DNA of 64,000 bases, from positions 29,176,001 through 29,240,000 of the forward strand of contig CM073596.1 in the NCBI GenBank assembly GCA_037074705.1. Direction: 5' to 3'. This DNA is from Zhengitettix transpicula. Its lineage: Eukaryota; Arthropoda; Insecta; Orthoptera; Tetrigidae. A program made the position numbers and the translations under genes. Below, piece by piece: positions 11,480-21,629 of the stretch; positions within the stretch are counted from its first letter, which is position 1, and the number at the start of each line of letters is the position of its first letter. The notes beneath the pieces were generated by a model. The model was not told the origin of the DNA. It saw only the letters and a list, made by a program, of their open reading frames with translations, and made no database searches.

Positions 11480-14400
11480 TTATTTATTTATTTACTATTT
11501 TCACTGCCCATAGTAAAATACATTTAATTTTTGATTTTTTCTAACACATTTATTCCATGCAATTAAAAAAATTTCTTGAACACATCGTTGAAATATTTAT
11601 TGTTTTTCCTATTTTGGATTCCTAACAAACAGTAGTGCCCCATACAGTGATTTTCACAATATATACTAAAGAATGAAATAATGTAAATGTGATTAGTGTC
11701 CAGGAAAAAGTACTTACTTGGTGCAATAACGAGGTTTACTAAAGTTCTAGGCAGATTGTCCTTCAGGTACAGTAGTGTGCTCATCAATTCCTTGCGGTGT
11801 CGCTCACTTGATGTTGCCACATCAGTGTAACAGATATCCAAACAGAAATCGTTTCCACCAATCATCAGTGTAATCAACTAAACAGGTCAGATTACAAATT
11901 ATTTTATTTGTCGTTATTTTTGGTAATTTAAAAATGTTACCAGTGTTAATGCAGTTCATCCGTGCTGTATTTTCTTGACTAAATATGGAATTTTTAAGCG
12001 GGTATAATATTTATTAATTTTAATTTGACGATAAGTTTTCTGATGTGAAAAAAAAATTACACACTAGTAGTTTCATCGTCTGTATAAACAACTAACAATG
12101 TTTTAGGAATGTTCAATGAGGGTAAATAAGTACAATGGCAATACTAAAGTGTACCTATTAACACTGTTCTATACAATCCTTGGACGATTAGTACATAAAG
12201 AATTATTGTACTACATGGCACAATTAGGTGCGTAGTGTACAGATTCTCCTGTTTTATCCATGATTTACCCCGGTACTCAGTTTAAGATGTGGGAAGGAAA
12301 CGGTCCTGACTTTGCATTATTACTTCATACTATAATAATTAAAAAATAACTAAGGAAAGTTAAAATCATTTATTAACGTATAACTCAAATTATATTAACA
12401 AAATGTAACAGATAATGTGCTCAATGATAATTCTGGGCTATACTAGTACAAATTTCGACAATGATAAATTTTGCACGACAGAAGTTAAGCGAGATGCAGA
12501 TTCCTAGAATTTCTGTGGTCTGATTCCGGAAATTACGTAGCTTTGGTAACTACTCATGTTTTAAATAGACTTCACACTCCACTCTCCATTACAACTATTA
12601 CTTTCACTAAACCCTCCTAATATATAATGTACTTAAAGAACTTTATTTTAACATTATATAAAAAACAATTTAACGAATTTTTTTATAACAAATACGGGGA
12701 AAAAGAGGTCCTTCCTAATATTATCTTATTTAAATTCCTGTAATGATTATAACTTTTACATGAAACATATTTACAAGAAACTTTACACAATGCCATAAAA
12801 ACGCATATTAAGGTTTAAGCAATATCAAACGGCAATGTGCCATATTAAAACAAAAATGTGGACGATCCAAAACCTTCATTTTGTTAGTTTTTCGCCTAGT
12901 AAAACGGGTTTTTTCAAGAAAAATTTATTGATTGCTTTAATGTGAAGAACCATAAGAATATATTTCAACAACATAAAACTATCTTCAGCCTTTAAATGAT
13001 GAACGTTTCAAACCCTGTATTAAACTGCTTCGGCAAGGATTTTGTTCGCTTTGCAGAAAGAGTGGTAAACCGGGTTTTCTCTGAAGCTGTAAATAAATTA
13101 TCACCACAATTTTAAAAAGTTCAAACTTAAACTTAAGCGTTGTCTATTTATATTTCTTTCAAATAGGTAAATAAAATCTATGTTGAGAAAAGTGAGAGAG
13201 CCGTATTCATAGAGCTAAGAAGTAACGAAAAGTATGGAATTAAAGGACGGTTTTACATCGAGGATAGTATTATATTATTTTCTAAAGTTAAAAATCAGGT
13301 TTATGTTTTTTATAAGCACCAAAAATAATTAAACATATTTATATATGTTATTAGTGGAGATTTTTTTAATTCCTCCCCAAGGACTATCTCCTTACAGTGG
13401 CAGGGAGGTTCCCGTTCCCCAATGATCCTGCGATCTGTTTTGGCAAGAGTAGCCCTACAGAGGATTGGCGACGAATCCTTAAGATACGCCTGGGAATATG
13501 GAACACATCTTACGAAGGCCACTTGCCAATGGCATATGGATAAAGATTGAATGGTACCACCCCACGGTATTTTGGAGGTAACCCCTCCACCGCCGTCGCA
13601 AAAATTTTCTCCCGTCGCATACAGAAAGGGGTTGAAATTATAAGCAAAAAACATCGGGAGAAACATTAGCAATCTCATTGATATAACAATTAAGGCGTCT
13701 GATGTAGAATAAGATATCATTGCACATACAAAAAATTATTCAACGATGATATGATTAGCAAAATTTATTGGCTGTTTATAGGAAATAATCTTAGGGCAAT
13801 ACGTCTGCCTTTGAATAATGGGCATAAGATCAATAAATTCCAGTCGCTTACTCATGATAAATGATTACGAATATGTTACAACCAGTTTTACCTTCCAATG
13901 TTTGTTGAAGTCGACACGAGGATCCGATCGTATCCTCCGTACTATTAATTTAGCTTGCCAAGGCATGTCTCTGCTCATGGCTCCTCCTTCCGCCACATTG
14001 AACTGTGAAGCCTTCTGATGAGAAAGAGAATCGTTCAATGCGTAACCGACGAGTTTTGGATTGAACATTTTTAATATATTAGGCAGCGTGAGGTATTCCC
14101 TCCACGTCGCCTCCCCTCCTAATGAAAAACACATGTTAGTTACAATAAAGTTGCAATATAACGCTGCCAAAAGTCAATGTGAACAAATTAATAAAATATG
14201 CATTTAAACAAAAATTTATATTCAACTTGAAAGGTGTGAATAAGATGATTTTTTAATGGTAACATACGGATAAGATGAAAGCTGTACATACCTCTAAATT
14301 TACCATGGCTCAAAGTTCTGTATTTTTACATTGTAGCTACAGTTAAACTACTACACATGTAACTATGAAAGTCGTAATTTGTAGACGCATACCTATTTTT

Positions 14401-15333
14401 CGTTATACACCATTGGGTCGGTTCATGAAGTAATTATAAGCGGTCATATATTAATTTTTCAGATTGAAGCCAGTGATTTGAATTTACAGATCGTTAAAAC
14501 TTGTATTCACAAAGTGATTTTCGGATTAAATTGCACATGTTTTATCATTTAAAACTAAAAAAAATGTAAACGTAAACGTCGGTCGGTGTCATCAGGAAAT
14601 GCCGAGCGGTGTTTCATCTTCCCTTGTCTCCTACAACAAGTCCTTTTCCCCAACGGTCCAGTCCGTTTCCTTTGCAGTCTCCGTTCCAACTGCCCATATT
14701 CAAAGCTTATTTTATCTGAAGTTCTGCAATCCTCAATATACACCATCTGGATGAGCATATTTTGTCTGCATCATATCTTAAGGGCTCCCAAACCATTAGC
14801 CAAACTACATCCACACGCACCTTACCAAACTCAATCTCCTCTCAATCATCAGTTTTATACAACCAGCTGGCTCTTCTGTCTTCATGCAACTGCTCACATC
14901 TGCGCTGACCCTTTTCAACTCCTCTGACCACCCCCTGCGTGGTCCAGACGAAAATAACTGTCTCTCCCAAGAATCGATCTCCCGGTATCGAGCTTTGTTT
15001 AAGGAAGCAAATTATTGTTGTATTTGTGAGCAATTTGTATCTGATTTTAAGGGCAATACGGAATTTTACGTCCCAAAATTACGAATGAGGTTCACGATCA
15101 CACCATACAAATCTCACTTAATGTTTTTTCATTCCTCGTATGATCTGTTTGAATTATTTCTAAGACAGCCGTTCAAATATCATATAATTATTAGTTTTGA
15201 GTTTCTTGTAATGGAATTGGCATAATGATGCCTCGCTTTGTCCAATACTAAAGAGCTGAAACATTAAGTAAATAGGAAAATATTTTCATTTAAATTTGTT
15301 ATTGTAGAAAAAACTTTCGTGCCAGTATAAAAG

Positions 15334-15385
<52 letters not shown>

Positions 15386-16920
15386 ATATAATTGCTATAT
15401 TGTAAAATATTGCCACTTACCGTCATATATCAATAGACGTAAAACAGGAAATTAAATTTAAAAAAATTACTTACTCAGGTGTAAGTTTTAATAGTTAGGA
15501 AATATATTTGAGGTTGAGAAATTTTGGATGAAACTGTCAATTTCAGTAATTTTGCGAAACCGAAAAAATTTCACGATTTTAGAATGGAAGAAATGTTATA
15601 ATCTAAATGGTTCTAGTTTATCCTGAATCCTACTCCGACTTTAAAATTAAATTTTTTGGTTAATAAATCAAGAGAGAGATTTACCACCCCGTGATCTGAT
15701 AAGGATTTTATCAAAGAGCTACTGTTCCAGGATTCATGCACCGGTAGAAACATACCTCCGCTCCAAGACATTCCCCGGTTCTCGACGTACACTTGAAACA
15801 CGTTGGTTGCCATGTTGCCGAAGCTTGCGGTAAGACTGTCGCCCATAGCCCCAACGACGTCAATGTCGCCGGGCCTGAGTCTGTGGACGCTCGTCGGAGG
15901 CGTCGGAGATCGACTTTCCCGCGTGGCGCAAGGGAAAGATCCTCCTCTTGGCTCCTGCACAGTCTGCAACACACCATACATCTTTGTTCTCCGGGGAGTT
16001 TACCTTCAATTTGTGCAGACCGCAATACTAGAGAACAATGAAGCAGGGTATCGATTGTGTGCGTGGAAAATAATAATTCTGGCATTACTATAAATTCCCG
16101 TTACAATTATTTTATTTTTAAACTTCTAATACCTCCAATTATACCACGCAGTTTGTTTTTAATGTTGCCGACTAAATTCAAAATTCGACTTAAAAGCTGA
16201 TGCGAACTACTCAGTATCGTAAATCCTCCGTGAGCACCTTTCATTCGCTTTCCTGGCCAATTTTGAAATTTTGTCAACAAAAATTACAAAAGATGTACCT
16301 TGGTATTTGAAAAATAATTTAAAAGTTCGATAAATGCTGAAATATAACAGTATGAATTGTTTTGTGTATTTTCAGCATCTGATTAAGTTTTATGCTATGT
16401 ATATTACTGTCATATTAAATGAGGTAGAGAATTTCATTATCACCAATCTGGTGTAACGGGACATTACATGCAAATGTTTAGTTAAAGAATACAGTCCGGT
16501 AAATAAATTTATATCTTATGTTATGAAAGATAAAACTATGTTAATCCAAAAGCACAACATTTAATTAGCCAGTTAAAGCGATCACGGCTCAATTTTTTTT
16601 CACTTGACGTCTAAAATCTTATTAGCACGAACGAGACTCGACCAATAATTATTTTAAATTGACGTTGTTTTTCCGACTTTCGTGTGTGGAAACATCAGCT
16701 ACTGGACTGTAACAGAACTTAATACACCTACTTTTTGACGCCTCGCAGTATTTACGTTCTTCTCGTGGTCTCTGGGACTAGCCAGCATCAGGATCACTTC
16801 TCTGATTGTTTCGTAGAGTTGGATCGAATTGAATCTTTGCGGTGCAGCCTCCGTCGACGAGTCAAGACCACAGCCCAAGACCACGACACAGCAGACAACC
16901 AATTTCCAGGAGAAGCTCAT
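9017..16920 (-). CDS. Phospholipase B1-like secreted GDSL lipase, 7 coding exons (complete)
   Basis: Spliced CDS on the minus strand: exons 16920-16732, 15963-15756, 14118-13892, 11877-11718, 11005-10878, 9652-9496, 9153-9017. All introns are GT-AG and phases (0,1,0,1,0,1) match at every junction, giving 1206 nt, 401 residues plus stop. Residues 1 to about 24 form a signal peptide. Family blocks appear in order: GDS at 104-106 (nucleophile Ser106), NVAEGGAMSRDMP at 173-185, GGNDFC at 215-220, ECPC at 274-277, DCFHF at 345-349 (Asp345/His348 complete the triad), then WNNMMEPVG at 362-370. The family hydrolyses acyl esters of phospholipids and lysophospholipids. There is one catalytic repeat and no C-terminal membrane segment, so the product is probably secreted; mammalian PLB1 has four repeats and a membrane anchor. 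The start is chosen because an in-frame ATG begins a signal peptide directly after a strong acceptor (TTTTGTTTTAG), implying an intron in the 5' UTR. Promoter and poly(A) site were not located. Oddity: the residues after GDSLTA are SFGN rather than the usual GNGA. Confidence 0.93.
9496..9652 (-). CDS. Lipase coding exon 6 (residues 305-356, catalytic Asp-x-x-His)
   Basis: Encodes SEDFAVVAQPFTYEL and SKDCFHFSQKGNAK. DCFH supplies the Asp345 and His348 of the triad (block V). The acceptor GAACATAG ends at 9653 and the donor AAAAG|GTGAGA is at 9495. Confidence 0.9.
10429..10560. repeat. Near-perfect palindrome with 53-bp arms (MITE-like) in lipase intron 5
   Basis: The left arm 10429-10481 begins GAGTTCTCGGGTTTCCGG and ends GTTTCCATGG. 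The right arm 10508-10560 is its complement with only about two mismatches. The 26-base spacer holds AAAGATGGCGG. Such a clean hairpin suggests recent formation or a foldback/MITE insertion. It is transcribed inside the lipase pre-mRNA. Confidence 0.85.
10878..11005 (-). CDS. Lipase coding exon 5 (residues 262-304, ECPC motif)
   Basis: Encodes TNHLECPCLFG followed by a charged helix (KKEFLQLMERWQQVEFDV). The Cys pair ECPC is a hallmark of the PLB1 branch. The acceptor CTTTAAAG ends at 11006 and the donor GTG|GTAAGA is at 10877. The exon lies in a short open stretch bounded by stops and was found by looking for the missing block. Confidence 0.85.
11444..11474. repeat. (TA)n microsatellite, lipase intron 4
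   Basis: Uninterrupted TA run of about 30 bases. Confidence 0.9.
11718..11877 (-). CDS. Lipase coding exon 4 (residues 209-261, GGND block III)
   Basis: Encodes LITLMIGGNDFCLDICY. GGND is the family's block III, whose Asn helps stabilise the oxyanion. Joining exon 3 (ending HWK) to exon 4 recreates the family's DWK-x-ITLMIGGND run. The donor CAA|GTAAGTA is close to consensus. Confidence 0.92.
13892..14118 (-). CDS. Lipase coding exon 3 (residues 133-208, block II)
   Basis: Encodes TLPNILKMFNP and NVAEGGAMSRDMPWQAK, the second conserved block, which supplies the oxyanion-hole region. The acceptor TTCATTAG ends at 14119 and the donor GGAAG|GTAAAA is at 13891. Phase 1 in and phase 0 out fit both neighbours. 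Confidence 0.9.
15335..15391. repeat. (TA)n microsatellite, lipase intron 2
   Basis: TA run of about 55 bases with a TGTATGTA interruption near its right end. Confidence 0.9.
15756..15963 (-). CDS. Lipase coding exon 2 (residues 64-132, block I with GDS nucleophile)
   Basis: Carries SRSPTPPTSVHRLRPGDID, a stretch strongly conserved in insect relatives, then GAMGDSLTA with nucleophile Ser106 and ENRGMSWS. The acceptor TTGCAG ends at 15964; a second in-phase AG nine bases further (exon start 15954) is possible. The upstream frame is closed by stops, so the exon cannot extend. The donor GGAG|GTATG leaves phase 1. Confidence 0.87.
16732..16920 (-). CDS. Lipase coding exon 1 (residues 1-63, signal peptide)
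   Basis: Begins MSFSWKLVVCCVVVLGCG, a basic residue followed by a hydrophobic run typical of a secretory signal, then a polar linker and a helix-like stretch (NSIQLYETIREVILMLASP). The donor is A|GTAGGT at 16731. A polypyrimidine-AG acceptor ends at 16922, one base before the ATG, so transcription starts further upstream in an unidentified non-coding exon. Confidence 0.85.
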
Positions 16921-17307
16921 TCTAAAACAAAAATACAATATTTTCTTAAGTCTATGCATATACATTTTAAATACATCCAATTATCAGAAAATGGTGTTTG
17001 GGAAAAGGATTAAAGAATAAAGTATCACGGTAAACTTGAAGATGCACCCAAAATGAAAGAGGATGGACACTATAACACCTTAAGAATTATACGGAATGTC
17101 AAGGTTTGAAATTTCATTGTAAAAAGAAAGTGTTTAATGTAGATCAAATTAAATTATTTAAATCTACTTGGGCACTTTAACCTGCAATAAAAAAAACTAA
17201 CTTCAATACCAACTTCGTTAAAGCGTTTTTCGAATAACAAAGGCTTTCCTGGTGTATTTATTTAATAAATGTTTCTCTGTCTCTCATCCGGATCAATAGT
17301 TTACTAG

Positions 17308-17350
17308 AAGTCAACGTTTCTTCGATAATCAACATCGGCATCATCAGGTG
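17308..17350 (-). ncRNA. Hammerhead-ribozyme-like motif upstream of the lipase gene
   Basis: On the minus strand CTGATGA (17347-17341) is followed by a CGAT...ATCG stem (17337-17334 with 17326-17323), then GAAACGTTG (GAAAC at 17320-17316). This is the conserved hammerhead core order, with two extra A residues before GAAAC. Stems I and III were not established. It may be the end of a decayed Penelope-like element. Confidence 0.4.
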
Positions 17351-17359
17351 AATCGTGTG

Positions 17360-19740
17360 CCGATAATGCAGAGAGAACATGAATACAAAAAAGAAGTTAA
17401 AATTCAAAGTCCAGTAGTGTTTAAACATATTAGTTTTAGAAAAACAAATTTTTGATTGGTCTAATATAAAAATTTGCAAATATTGTCCCAATTTAACGAG
17501 CGATATGTTGCAATATTAGGTCAAATGATTAGGCCTTTACGTAAAAAATGATACAAATATTTTAAATAGTATTAATGAATTATTGTTAAAGTAATGTTCT
17601 ATATTTTTTTGTCTCCATTGCTCAACAGCCTTCACAGCTGTCATTTATTCCGCAAAATGTGTGCAAATCGCATATTTGAAAGTCATATACACCAATTCTC
17701 AGGTAAGTAATGTTATATAAATTTCTGTTTTACATACAAACGGTCACATTTAAAAAAAAAATTGTTTTCTTTGCTTTCTTAGATTACGAATTAATATTTT
17801 ACACCAGAAGGGGTCCCAAAATTTACGCAAGAAACCTTGATTTTATAATTTTTAAATCGCTGTTAATAAATTTATGACTACCTGGTTGTTATTTCATTTA
17901 TTAAAAATATCAGATAAATATAATTATTAAACACTTGTTATAAATCTATGCCACGTTTTCTGTGATGCGTGTAATATGAATTTTTCCTGCGCGTCCCAAT
18001 ATTTATATCGAGGATTTGAAATATCGTACAATTATCAAGTATTAATGTTCCAGCTCTGATCGTTGAATTACAAATTAAGATTAACGTTAATATGGAATCA
18101 AAATAATTATGGTCTATTGTTTTACAGGAAGTTTTTTGTACTTGTAGGTAAAGTTGTATCAATCGTGTCCGATACCTGCTGCGCGTCACGACATATTTAT
18201 TGGAATATCCGTAATCACACGCTTTCCTACTGATACAAGATTGTTACGAGTGGTGTTTCTGTGACAACGTATAATTAGTATTGCTTCACGTTAAACTAAA
18301 TTAAGATAGTATCATTGTTGACATGCTTGGTACTGTTTAGAATTCCATGAGAAATTACTTTAGACTAATTTTATCCCAAGGTTTTTCTTAACATGCCCCA
18401 CATAAGTCTTACTAATGCTTCCCTATGTAATATAAACATATTTTTTATATTCATGAATTGAATTATTCCTTAAAGAATTCTAATTACAACTTTTGTGTCA
18501 CGGTTCTTCAATAATAATAATTCTAAACTTAACAAATTCATATTTAAAATGAGGATACCAACAATTTTGTACAAGTTAAATCATAGCTGGCAATTTTTAA
18601 ACTCTACTCGAGTTCTTTTTCGAATTGTCACCCTGATCAAAACAGAGTTTAAAAGCCTGTAATCACAAATTCTTCTTCCGGAGCTCATTGAAAATAAAAA
18701 TTACTCTACATACCCAATGAACAGTTTCGGATATTTAAATGCTGCTGAAGACGTTGATAATTTCGTGTAGTAATACGGAAATCGCAATTCCGTGCCGCAG
18801 TAATGAATCACGAATTTGCATTCTGTTTATTATTATACCGTGCACAGGTTGGACATTCGCCGTTGTTTCGTCCTTGAGACATATCGCGTGGAAATATATT
18901 AGCATGTCCTTACACGTACGTGGCTGCTTATACTGCAAAGCAGGTAAGTTTTGGCTCACTCGCCTTTTCAAACCATTCACAAAGAACTTTCGTTTTCCTG
19001 TGCAATGTAGCGCTAGGTTCAGAAAGACTCGAATACTGTTGAATCACTTTCTATAACTTTTGCGAAATTTAAGGACATATATGTAAGACTTTGATCGATG
19101 TGTCCTATAGCTTCACTAACTTTCCTTATTAATTCGGTTTCCACACACCTGAGAGAATTTTTTTTCCAACTCGGGCTAAAGAGAATGTGTGGGTTTTAAG
19201 TCGCGACGCTAGACCCGCAGAAAATTGGTGGCTTCGCGTTACGCTGCTGCCTCGGTCTAAACTCTGTTTGAACTGGTTTCGGAGGGGTTTTTATGCAGAT
19301 CATGTGGTCTGAACTGAAGCACTTATTTGTTCCCCGCCTTCTTAAAGTGAGTTTCCACTTTCGTTATTCAGTCTTGCTACGACCATCTTGGAGTGAGGGA
19401 GGTTTCTGAGTACTCTATACTCAGTCTAGTTCTTTTTATGATGAACTGTATCTCTAACTTTATAGAACTTTATGATTCATGTCTCTGGAAGGTACTTAGA
19501 TACCAAGAACCCCACGTTATCGACTTTCCTATTTTCATTTCCTTTCGACACTGAAGAAGATACGGCGCTGGATTTTCCTCCTACATGATTCTTCTAAGAC
19601 TGTTCATTTCCGTGACTTAGCTAGAACTAAATTTCCGTAATATCCTGCTTATTTTGATCTCTCAGTTTTAGCAGGTACAAAATATTACAAATGAGACACG
19701 TGACGAAGTAAATATAAATAAGGACGAAATATTTTCTGAT
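17360..19740. other. Intergenic region upstream of the lipase gene
   Basis: This, or the interval 16.93-17.3 kb, should hold the lipase promoter and 5' non-coding exon, but no promoter element can be picked out with confidence. The frame open at 18739-19056 (plus, 105 codons) is not recognised and overlaps an equally long minus-strand frame, so it is probably random. Confidence 0.35.
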
Positions 19741-19749
19741 AAATGAGTC

Positions 19750-20090
19750 TTCTGAACTTTGACCTTACAAGAAGACATTCATAGTCCTTGTAACACAACA
19801 CGCTTATCCCACTCCTTATATTTATGTTTAAATCTATCATCACACAATTTACTAAGTTCTCTGGACCAATTTGCTAAATATGATGTATGAGGAACTTGGT
19901 TTACACAACGACGTGGCAAACAAAATCTTGAGGCCTACGTCGTACATATATCGCTTTAAAATTTGTATAGAAATATAATTGTACCTCTCTTCAAACTAAA
20001 ATGAAATATTTTGGAAACAACTCTCGACTTTTCTCTGCAAGACAAACTTGATAGTGTGTTAATAACGACGTGGTTCCACTTTTATGAGCA
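19750..20090. repeat. Inverted repeat partner of 23,900-24,230 (unidentified family)
   Basis: Shares with the complement of 23,900-24,230 the runs TTTAAATCTATCAT, TCTCTGGACCAATT, GTTTACACAACG and GTTAATAACGACGTG in the same order. The level of similarity is moderate, as for an old dispersed repeat. Translated pieces (FKSII, VYTT) are similar between copies, hinting at a former coding region. The family is not recognised. Confidence 0.6.
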
Positions 20091-20250
20091 ATATTTATTT
20101 TGTAATAAAACTTAGGTTATTGTTCGACTCTACACCTGATAAATTATCTACTTCAGTTTATTTTATACAATTAGTACATTTAATAAGAATAGATTATTGG
20201 TTTGGGCTCAAAGAGTAAAATTTTATGGTAAAAAGGACTGTTGATGAGTA

Positions 20251-20391
20251 GAAAAAACCAAAAACAGTCTCCAAGTTTATAACTTTATTAAATAAATAGT
20301 AGGAAGCTTTCAACTCTTGGTTATAATCATCCTGAATGAACAGTAATTATTTAATAAAGTTATAAACTTGGAGACTGTTTTTGGTTTTTTC
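20251..20391. repeat. Hairpin element with ~45-bp inverted ends
   Basis: GAAAAAACCAAAAACAGTCT with its downstream extension (to about 20295) is complementary, almost without mismatch, to 20345-20391. The loop, read on the minus strand, contains AGGATGATTATAACCAAGAG followed by TTGAAAGC, which resembles the hammerhead-like motifs elsewhere in the window but lacks a clean core. Confidence 0.8.
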
Positions 20392-20655
20392 TTCTTATAA
20401 GAGTAAAATTTTATTTAGAAAAGACGGCGTAACATTATTCAGCTAATAAGAAAAATTATAATAAATCTGTCCAAAAACCATGGTTATCAAGGATATTGCA
20501 TTAAAAGAAGAAAATTTGGTCTTTGGACAAAACAGGAAAAAATGATTTTTGAGGTGAGCTGAAATTTAATTTTTGAGCTCTAGGAGGATTAAATGAGAAT
20601 TGGAGCTCTTCAATGGGTAACGCCTTTAGGGAAATAAAATATTATATATATATAT

Positions 20656-21623
20656 TGTAATGCCAATTAATTAGGACATTAATTGTTTGAACATAAAAAT
20701 TTAAATTGTTTGAGAAATCTATTATTGCGGCAGGAGCTTACCGACAATGTAGTTTAGCTCTGTTGCTTTGTCGGAAGGTCAAAATGGCGTATGCGCGCTA
20801 AAACTCGAGACGAGGATAGTTCAATAGGTGACGAGAATTTAACAGAGTTGGTTGGTGCCTGGACATTTCGGAGGACGGAACAAGTGATACTTGAGCAGAG
20901 ACTAGCCGTCGTTTATTGTATTACTATTAAACAAAGTTGTGAGTTGAGGACAAAGTAAAAAATTCACGAAAGAATTACATCGAAAATTACTAAGTAAAAG
21001 CAGTTTTACGTCCATAGCCAGCCAGAAATAGTAAAATTGCTGTTTAAGTCAAAAGCAGTAAAGACTAGCAAATCTACAAACCACAGAATTCACCTAAGGC
21101 AAGCAGTCACTAGATTACTGACAAAAGGGAGGATCATCCGAGTTCCTGACATCCTATAAGTTTTGACTAGAATCAGTGTAAAATCTGTGAATCTTAGAAT
21201 CAGTGTAAAATCTCGCAATAGTGTTTTTCGATAACGAAAGGTATGCTGGAACCAACTGGACAGATGTGAGTAACAAATTACGAAATTATTATTTATGTAA
21301 ACTTAATTAAAAGATAGAAGTCAGATTTCGTTCTAGTTTAAATTTTTAATCAGAGTTAATCTTTTTACTTTTTAATTTCGCTCTATTTTAATTGTCAAGT
21401 TAATTTCCTTTTCTTTTAGTCGACGTATTGTTTAGGTAAATGTGATTGGTTGTTAATAAGTTTTTAAACATAATTGTTGTGTCCATTATCAAACCAAGTG
21501 AAGACCCTGAGAATTTAATATTTTAAATTTGTAATTGTTTTAAATTATTGCCACAAAATAAATAAATATTTGTAAATTTTAATAATTCTTTTATTTAATT
21601 AACGACCTTAATTGATTACTACA
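20656..21623 (+). mobile_element. Solo LTR, family L1, copy 1 (968 bp) in a TA tract
   Basis: Begins TGTAATGCCAATTAATTAGG and ends GATTACTACA (TG...CA ends). Directly flanked by ATAT at 20652-20655 and 21624-21627, a 4-base target duplication. A second copy lies at 40608-41521; they share TTAATTGTTTGAACATAAAA, ATGGCGTATGCGCGCT and TTGCCACAAAATAAA. AATAAA about 60 bases before the end fits an LTR polyadenylation signal and sets the plus orientation. No internal coding region is attached. ATAT-directed insertion is known for gypsy-group elements such as 17.6 and 297, so a Ty3/gypsy origin is likely. Confidence 0.75.
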
Positions 21624-21629
21624 ATATAC

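Noticed and set aside
13310..13720. 136-codon minus-strand frame between lipase exons 3 and 4
   Set aside because: It lies inside a lipase intron, has no recognisable motif, and its composition does not resemble the confirmed exons. Probably chance or an unidentified repeat.
15711..16085. 124-codon minus frame overlapping lipase exon 2
   Set aside because: Frame-shifted shadow of the true exon; the conserved GDS motif is in the other frame.
15793..16093. Two plus-strand frames of 82 and 96 codons over exon 2
   Set aside because: Antisense shadows of the lipase exon, kept open by its higher GC content.
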